From Oscheius tipulae (lineage: Eukaryota > Nematoda > Chromadorea > Rhabditida > Rhabditidae): a stretch of DNA of 64,000 nt. The DNA lies in assembly GCA_037178975.1 (NCBI GenBank), contig JASJZH010000005.1:620001-684000 (forward strand), in the 5' to 3' direction. Position numbers and translations under genes: made by a program. This document shows positions 56,693-64,000 of the stretch, one piece after another (positions within the stretch are counted from its first letter, which is position 1; every line of letters starts with the position of its first letter). The notes beneath the pieces were generated by a model. That model made no database searches. It saw only the letters and a program-made list of their open reading frames with translations, and had not been told where the DNA came from.

Positions 56693-59600
56693 ATGGACAG
56701 AGGCATTCGGGTCAAAAACTGTGTTAAGATCGAGGTAGAGGATGACTACACCTATGGGCTGGAAGAGGAGGCAGAGGACTCATCGGACGAGTCCCCACCT
56801 CCTTCTCCGAGAATTATTCCCAGAAGAAATTGTGCCGAAGAGGCCAAGAAGAAGATCAAGGGAGAAAAGGGAGAGGAGAGACAACAGACAGAGGCCGGAG
56901 ATTCTAGAGAAGGATCCTGTGATAGGAGTGAATGCTCCCCGACTAAGGTCTGCTGTCTCAATGTTCAGGAAGGGTGAGTGAGTGTTTTTATTGAGAGAGA
57001 GAGGCGAGAATATAACTTTCTACTAGAGACAGTTCCGTAATCGTCTTATATGACCAGGAAAAACAGTATGAGTCAACAGACAGAAACCAATTGAAGTATG
57101 TTGAGAGACAGACCTACCGTAATGAGTCACAAGAAAGACAAGACGGTGGGTAACTAATTTTTTGAAACTTGTTCTGGGCTCAGTAGGTCACAGGAAAGAG
57201 ACAGCAGACCGAAGTCTCAATCATACTGACAGTAGTCTACTTGATTCTCTCTCTCTTCTGTTCTTTCACTGTTCCCCTGACTCTCTTTTCTGTAGCCAAC
57301 GACAAAGTATATCTCCTGATTATATTGCATCATCACTCTTGACTCATCCTCTCTCTCTCTCTCAAAGAGAGAGAGCGCCTCAAAGCAGCAACTGTTTCCC
57401 ACACACGGTGATCTGCGCTCGCACCCGTACTGTCTCGGCAGGCACGGCAAAGAGACCCGCGCTCACTGGTTGCTATCCATGCAATATCGGGGAGTGATGA
57501 CTCTTATTAGGTCCTACGGACTGTTTAGTGATGACCAAGCTGTCTGATCCCCAAAATTAAAGAATACCCTTGAAATTTTGGATTCCAGATGCATTGAATC
57601 AGCCACGGATCCTTCTGGAAAAAATTTTCACCATCTCTCCAAACACGAACATGTTTGTGTCGTCTGCTATGACACCATTTGGAAAGCGTATGGATTTTTC
57701 TGTCTCCCTGTTAAAATCTGTTATCTTTAGAAGCGGCAAGTTCGGGAAAAAGTACACCTCTTGGAAGGCCAAGTGGTCGGACGAAAGTCGCTGTCATCCA
57801 GGGGTCAAGGCTTTCATCTTCGACCAGATCTTGCCCTATTGGATTCAGTGCTCAAGTTGTCATAAATTTCGAAAATATGAGTCGGAAACAGTTCCAACTC
57901 ATAAGTTTTTGAGCTCCTTTGTGTGCGGAGTCTGTGAGGATCCAGAAGATTCAGTGAGTTTCCGTCTCTGTTTCTGTCACTGTCTCTGTCACTGTCTCTC
58001 ACCTTCTCTCTTTTCAGGACACACAAGAAGCCAAGGACAAGTCCTGGATCTACTCGATCAATGCCTGTCCCTTGCTTCAGAACACTCCAGCTCTGTTTTA
58101 TCTCCGAGGTGGACACTATTTCTACGACGAGCTAGGAATGAGTCCGGTTGAACAAGAGTTCAAGACCAAAGGTACCCCTAGCCTCTATTTCCACTAGAAC
58201 TTTTCCCAGACATCCGAACAGAAAACTTCATGTCTCCATTCAACATCCCAGAACAACAGTCCAAAGCTTTCTGTCTACGTCCGGATATGATGGAGTACGA
58301 CGAGGTCGTGGCATTCCCGGAATATGTAGTGGAAAGTGTCTTCTATTTGGCAATTAGGAACCTGGTGGTCACTCTCTGGAACATGAATCCGTTTGTAAGT
58401 TCTCTGTCCCTGATTGTTCGTCAGAAACCAATCTGCCTTCAGGAATACCTGACTCTTGACAAGTGCATCCCCTTCCTGATATGTCGAGGACTGGCAAGAG
58501 TCTGGTACATCCATGAACTGGCCAGAATTCATGAGTTTCTCCGGATCAAAAGTATTATCAACTATGGAGTACTGGAACTGCCTCCAGTGGTCAAAGAACA
58601 GGTACTGTCTTTCTGTCTTTGTATCTCTGTCTCAATGTCTCTCTGTTCCTCTGTCTCCCTGTCTCTCTGTCTATTTGTCTCTATGTCTTCCTGTCACCCT
58701 CATGCTTTCAGCACTCTCTCGACGTAATTATAGTCGGAGCCGGAATCAGTGGACTCTCAGCAGCCCGTCAGCTCCGTTCTTTCGGGGCCAACGTCAAAGT
58801 TCTGGAAGCTAAGAGCACCATCGGAGGCAGAATGCACGATGACTGGAGTCTAGGAGTGGCAGTAGGCTGTGGTGCCCAGTTGGTCACCGGCAGTATCAAC
58901 AATCCCATCATTCTGATGTGTGAACAGGTAATACAATATATTTTCCTGAAGAAAGAGTATTCAGACAGGCGTGAAGTACAGAATTGTGGAGAGTCAATGT
59001 CCATTGATTGATGGTGTCAAAGGAGGTTTGGTGAACTGGAAGGCGAGTGACATTGACAAAATCTAACCCCGCTCTTCCAGACAGACAAGTACGTAGAAGA
59101 ACACCTGAACTGTGTCCTGGATGCGCTGTACCATTGGAAGAACTCTACCAAACATGGGGATGCCAGTTTAGAAGGTCAGTCATACTCTTGTAATTTTTTC
59201 TGAAACCAATTTTTTTTCTTGTGATATTTGTGTGCCTTTGGACTGTTCTACGCGCTTGGACTATTTCCCAACTGAACTCTTATCGCCAGTACGTTATCCC
59301 AGTCTTTGCATCAATTCGGAAAATGACGTCTTGGTTGTTTTCTGTGCTTTGCAACCAGTTGACTGAACTTTTCGTACTCACACTGGTTCTTTGCAACTGT
59401 CTCTCTCTGACTTTCTGTTTCTCTGTCTCTCTGTCTCTTTGTCTATCTGTTTCTCTCTCTCCCTATCTCTCTACCCGATCAAATTCCGTGTTTTGGGGTT
59501 ATCTTATCGGACAAGTCAGAAACCAACTGGGTGTCTCTTTATAAAGGAAGAGAGACAGTTTTGTGGCACTTGTGAACAGAATTTGATCTAGACTTTGTCA

Positions 59601-62600
59601 TTTGTCCGTTATTTGCTCCAATACTGCAACGTCTTTTTCAGAACGTTGCCAATTTTCTTTACCTGTATTCAATCCTCAAAGATTTCCAGTTCTTTGGAAC
59701 CTCTCTACAGTATACTAGTGGCTTCCCATCTGTTTTCAGAGCCGGGGTAGCTTTATCCGGATCATTGTCTTTACTAAATCGTCTTACAAATCAAAAGTCA
59801 TGTCTTTCTAGAACCCTGGATCGCTGCATATGTCAACTTATTCCAAAAATAGAACCTGAAGTACATGCGTGCGTTCACGACCCAGGGTTCCAGAGCATCC
59901 AGGGCTACTCAAGCTTCAATACGTGACCTTACAGACTAGTGATAATCTGCAATGCTGTACCATTTTGTACAATCTACTTTGCTAAACTTTGCAAAGTTCC
60001 AAAAGCTTATACTGAAGTCATGAAGTAATCGTCAAAAGTCTTGCTATGGTCAATATCCGATCAGACATTCCAGTTGACCAATTGGCCTACTCACAAGAGA
60101 CAAATTAGAACTGACCACAAACTCCAATCTCTCTGTCTCTCTGTGCCCTTCTCTCCTTATCGCCGGATGACAATCGTCGAGGGGGCCGCGTTCGCTGTCT
60201 CTTTCCCCCTCTACCCTGCCGCGATTTGTGTCCTTTAAATGCGTCTCGTTAGCGGTTTGTCGGCGACGGCTTTGCATTTTTTGTTTTCTCGTCTCTTTTC
60301 TTATTTTAATCATTGTTTCCCCCCTAAAAAAGCCATAATAAGCAACTGGTGGACCTCTAGTATCGATTGATCGTTCTCTGTGGGCCCCGAGCCTTTTCTC
60401 TCCTTTGAACTTTTGCCAGCCAGTACAGAGACGGGGCGCACTTATTGACTTGCCGACTACCTCCTCTCTTGTGGAAAGTGTGTGTGAGAGAGTCTCTGTC
60501 TCTCTGTCTCTCAGTCTCTGTGCAACCTTCATATTCAAAGAAAATCATGCGAAGGAATTGCAAAAACTATCTGCACCCTTTGTGTCACCCATTCGGTCTG
60601 CACACGAACCCCTAGGTTTCGGTCCCGATTCTTTGGAAATTTCAAATTTTGAATTTCGGGACGGTTCTTCCGAAAAGACCCCAATGAAAACATCAAGAAC
60701 TAACATAAAAATGATACAGAATGAAGAGGTATGGCTCTGTATCCCTCTGTCACTCTGGATTAGTAATTGCCTGACTCTCTACACTATTGCTCGAAGTGAA
60801 ACTTTTCTTCTCCTAATTGCTTTCCATTCAAAGTTCTCGAAATATTATTGGACTAGATGGCGATACCGCGGAACAAGCAGCAGCCACCTCGGAAATCAAA
60901 GGGTCCCGGAGGCGTTGCCGGGCTCCTGAAGGGTATGATGTCTTCTTCCGGAGGCGACGAGGGCATCACCATGATCGACTTGGCTATTGTGGCGACAATC
61001 TCCGTGGTTGCTACTTACTTTGCCACGACGTGGTTCGGTGGGAAGACACCACAGCCTCTGGTAGGTTACTGTACTTTATTGGGAAGACATTTACTGTTTT
61101 AGAAGTTCGAATACAATGCGACGCAGTTGTATGACCCTATTCTAAATTCGGATGGGACAGTAGAGTTCCCACTGATGGTCATCACGGATCTGGATCATGA
61201 TACCAAGGTGGCGGACAAGAAACATACCTGGAGGAGTTTGATGAAGCGAGGGAGACTGCATTTGAGGTGAGAAAGAGATATAGAGAGGCAGAGAGACAGA
61301 GAATGAGGCATGACAAAGACAGTGAGACGGAGGGACAAAAAGGCATAGAGACAGAGAAACTGAAAGACAGAGAGGCAGAGAGACAATTAGACAGACTCTT
61401 GACTCATACTCTCCCTTTCAGCCAGAACAAGAAGTCCGCCCATGTCCACTGGGATGAGAGCAAGGATTTTTTCATCTCCAGTCAGATCTCAGCCGGTGGT
61501 CGAGCCATGGAGCTCTCTGACCTGGCAGTTTTCAACGGACGTCTACTGTCTGTGGATGACAGAACAGGAATCGTCTACGAGATCAAGGATCAGAAGGTGA
61601 GCATCATTCGTTCAGTTTTCTGGAAATTTTCTAGGATCCGAACCTTGATCCAATTGTAAGTAGACCTTTGTTAGAGTACAAAATAGAGAAATATATAGCT
61701 TGATTAGGATAGTAGGTAGAAAAGAGAGAGAGACCTACAAAGAGTCAGAGAGACTGAGTGATAGAGAGACATCTAAAGCAAACTCCCTATATCCTCCCCC
61801 ATTCTAGGCCATTCCCTGGCTCCTCCTCAACGACGGTCCCGGCAATGTGACCAAGGGAATCAAGGGAGAATGGATGACTGTCAAGAACGAGCACCTCTAT
61901 GTCGGTGGGCTGGGAAAAGAATGGACGACTACCACTGGAGAGTACGTCAATGACCACCCAATGTGGATCAAGATCGTCTCTCCCACTGGAGAGGTCAGTT
62001 CATTTGACAGTTACCTTTTGACAGTTCCTTTAGGTAAATCACGTCAACTGGTACGACGTTTTTGTGAGAGTACGAAGGGCTTTGGGAATCGAATATCCCG
62101 GCTATATGATCCACGAGGCTGTCCAGTGGTCCGAGAAGCACAAGAAGTGGTTCTTCATGCCGAGAAGAGCCTCCCATGAGACTTACAATGAGGTGGATGA
62201 TGAATCACGGTTAGTTCCAGAGACAGAAAAAAGAGACAGCAAAGTTCAAGTAACATGACACAGTTTTCATACTCAAAACACTATTTTTCGGCCAAACAAT
62301 GTTCTGCAAAGCTGTAGTTCATGTCCAAATCGACAACTTTGAAGAGCATTATTTTGCTCCAAAGTCATTTCCTGCATCAGTGCAGAGCAATGTAGTTAAA
62401 TCTCTTTGTCTCTCAAGTCGAACCCGTATTATCTCGGGTACGGCTCTGACCCTCGTGTCACCCCCGTACTATCTCCCACCGGTCAACTCCCATATATACC
62501 GAGCGCCGCGACTCCAAGCCAGCTTTCGAGCTCAAGTGATCGTACCAGCGGTACCCTCAGACCATGATCGTTGTAGAACTAGTTTACCGAAGTAGCTTCG

Positions 62601-63994
62601 AGAGTGGTCTAGGGACACATACTGCTTTTTGCAAGGGAATAGGTCCCCGGCCTGGCTCTATGTCTGGGTAGGGCCTTTTTCTGCAAGTCTTTTGAAAACA
62701 CTTTATAATACAAGAACTTTCCCAATTCGTAATTTAGCTACGACCAGGTCTGATAATCTTTCCAAGAATTGAAATAGCGAAAATATTTTGATGATAAGGG
62801 AGACAGAGAGACAGTAGACAGAGATTCATCTTCCAGTGGTTCCAACGCCCTCATCATCGGCGACGAATCCCTCACTAACTTCAAAGTCGTCCACATTGGT
62901 ACCAATAACCATCCGGCCCGCGGATTCTCTGCCTTCCAATTTATCCACGACACCAACGATCGCCTCATCATTGCCCTTAAGTCCGAGGAAAAGGACGGAA
63001 AGCCGATTGCAAGCTATGTCTCTGTCTTTGACATTGACGGCAACATTCTTCTCGATGATCAAGCCCTCATCGGACCTTACAAGTTCGAGGGTGTCGCCTT
63101 AGCCAACTAGAAAAATACGGGTCCTGCAACGAAGAAATCTCTCGAAAGTTCTCCCCTTCCCGCCAGTGTGATCTATTTGATACTCTGTGTAAATAACAAA
63201 TAAATGAGGGATTTTGAATACGTTTTGGCGGAAAAATACTGAAATTTGAATTTTAGAACAGGTCAATCGAGTCCATCAGACCCTACTCTCGGAAGGAGGA
63301 GTCAGCTGGGGTGATGTGGAGGAGCGAGTCTTGCAATTCCATTTGGGGAATATTGAGTTCAGCTGCGGGAGCAAGATGGACGATGTGAGTACTCTCTATC
63401 TCCCTGTCTCTCTCTGACTCTCCGTCTCTCTGTCTCTCTCTCTTTCTTTGTTTCTCTGTCTCTTTGTCTCAATGTTTTGACTGTTCACAATTCCAATATC
63501 TGTCATCAGCTAATCTTCCTCGATTCCAGGTCTCTTGGAGGAACTGGGACCAAAACGAGGCTGTCGCCCTCTTCGCCGGCTCTCATGCTCTCCTAACCGA
63601 TGGATCCAAAGAGCTTCTGAAGAGTCTGGTCGATGGGACAGATGTCCGTCTCAACCACGAGGTCACCAAGATTGAATGGCAAGAGAAGAAGAAGAAAATG
63701 GTAGTGACCTGCTCTGGAAACAAGAAGTTCACAGCGGATAAAGTCCTTGTGGCTCTACCATTGGCTGTTCTCCAGAAGAAGAACATTATCTTCAATCCAC
63801 CCCTGCCGAGAAAAAAACTCCAGGCCTTGGATAAAATTGGGGCTGGACTCATTGAGAAGGTAGCGGTCCGGTTCCCGAGAAGGTTCTGGACCAAGATGTG
63901 CACTGTAGAGGGAGAGCTCGACTACTTCAGTCTCGTACCGAAGGGAAAGGAGGACAGAGGACTATTCAATATGTTCTACGACTTTTCTACCAGG
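56693..63994 (+). CDS. kdm1b: KDM1B/LSD2-type histone H3K4 demethylase, 3' end outside window
   Basis: FAD-dependent demethylase of mono- and dimethyl H3K4. Exons: 56693-56973, 57589-57687, 57731-57953, 58018-58171, 58210-58394, 58443-58601, 58712-58927, 58965-59042, 59081-59174, 63257-63384, 63530-63994; 694 codons so far, with a donor at 63995. Domains in order: the C4H2C2 finger ([27 protein letters not shown]), CW-type finger ([17 protein letters not shown]), SWIRM-like region ([15 protein letters not shown]), FAD-binding motif ([17 protein letters not shown]) and the amine-oxidase body ([32 protein letters not shown], with the lysine equivalent to catalytic K661). The intron at 59043-59080 has a GC donor. 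The next intron is 4.1 kb and contains a complete apyrase gene. The exact N-terminus is unsettled. C. elegans AMX-1 is the likely counterpart. Confidence 0.95.
59175..60856. other. Intron sequence 5' of the nested apyrase gene
   Basis: First part of the long KDM1B intron; should contain the apyrase promoter. CT-rich simple sequence at about 59395-59470. No other coding feature seen. Confidence 0.5.
60857..63110 (+). CDS. cant1: Calcium-activated nucleotidase (CANT1/apyrase)
   Basis: Hydrolyses UDP, GDP and related nucleoside diphosphates in the ER/Golgi lumen, supporting glycosylation. Six exons (60857-61060, 61103-61266, 61422-61596, 61808-61993, 62034-62209, 62837-63110) give 392 aa (human 401). 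A basic N-terminus and one signal-anchor helix ([18 protein letters not shown]) make it a type II membrane protein. Conserved stretches include [50 protein letters not shown] and [10 protein letters not shown] at the end. All introns are in phase, and AATAAA follows at about 63200. The gene lies wholly inside an intron of kdm1b, on the same strand. Its last intron carries the structured repeat copy B. Confidence 0.96.
62455..62716 (-). repeat. Dispersed structured repeat, copy B (5S-like part)
   Basis: Second copy of the ~270-bp repeat at 15686-15955, similar along its whole length and in the same orientation. The minus strand of 62455-62579 resembles 5S rRNA (GAGCTCGAAAGCT, TATATATGGGAG, ACGGGGGTGACAC). 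In the last intron of the apyrase gene, antisense to it. Confidence 0.55.
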
Positions 63995-64000
63995 GTGAGT

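Noticed and set aside
1-64000. CRISPR arrays, bacterial operons, phage or plasmid features
   Set aside because: The window is clearly eukaryotic: spliced genes, AATAAA signals and animal protein families.

Overview
The window is nuclear DNA from a nematode. Two serpentine-receptor genes belong to classes known only from nematodes (SRH-like and SRA/SRAB-like). Introns are spliceosomal and often only 33-48 nt. Several genes begin just after a U-rich AG acceptor, as expected if mRNAs are trans-spliced. A DD37D (maT-type) mariner copy and a multi-exon UDP-glucuronosyltransferase also fit. I cannot name the species. Gene models were built by hand from splice sites, reading phase and homology known to me; no search was run.

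Layout. 0.4-3.4 kb: 3' part of discs-large (PDZ-PDZ-SH3-GK). 4.5-12.2 kb, minus strand: a UDP-glucuronosyltransferase, an SRH-like receptor and a gustatory-receptor-family (LITE-1/GUR/EGL-47-like) 7TM protein whose 1.9-kb intron holds a decayed mariner. 12.8-15.6 kb: a PH-domain protein, a small secreted protein and a four-TM protein with a Pro/Tyr-rich tail. 16.3-19.5 kb: an uncharacterised ten-exon protein, then fragments. 20.5-22.5 kb: a large, almost intronless ankyrin-repeat gene. 22.6 kb: a broken secreted-phospholipase-A2-like fragment. 23.7-25.1 kb: an SRA/SRAB-like receptor.

27.1-54 kb is mainly housekeeping: a stand-alone HDAC6-type ubiquitin-binding zinc finger, the U5/tri-snRNP factor PRPF6 (12 exons), a C/EBP-like bZIP protein with a decayed copy of its own 3' end next to it, Integrator subunit 9 (17 exons), the mitochondrial protein TMEM186, and a type II membrane protein with a fibrinogen-related domain. 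Introns here carry tRNA-derived elements and short inverted-repeat elements. 56.7 kb to the end: KDM1B/LSD2 (zinc fingers, SWIRM region, amine oxidase), cut by the window end, with a complete same-strand CANT1-type apyrase gene inside one of its introns.

The window is not an operon-like system. Shared themes are transcription and RNA processing (PRPF6, INTS9, KDM1B, bZIP), chemosensation and detoxification (three receptors and the UGT), and a dense population of small repeats in introns. GA/CT-rich simple sequence (GACAGAGA-like) fills introns at 1-25 kb and 55-64 kb and is nearly absent from 27-52 kb. The most notable observations are the nested apyrase gene, a pair of structured repeats that resemble 5S rRNA, three GC-AG introns, and several unclassified small inverted-repeat and tRNA-like elements.
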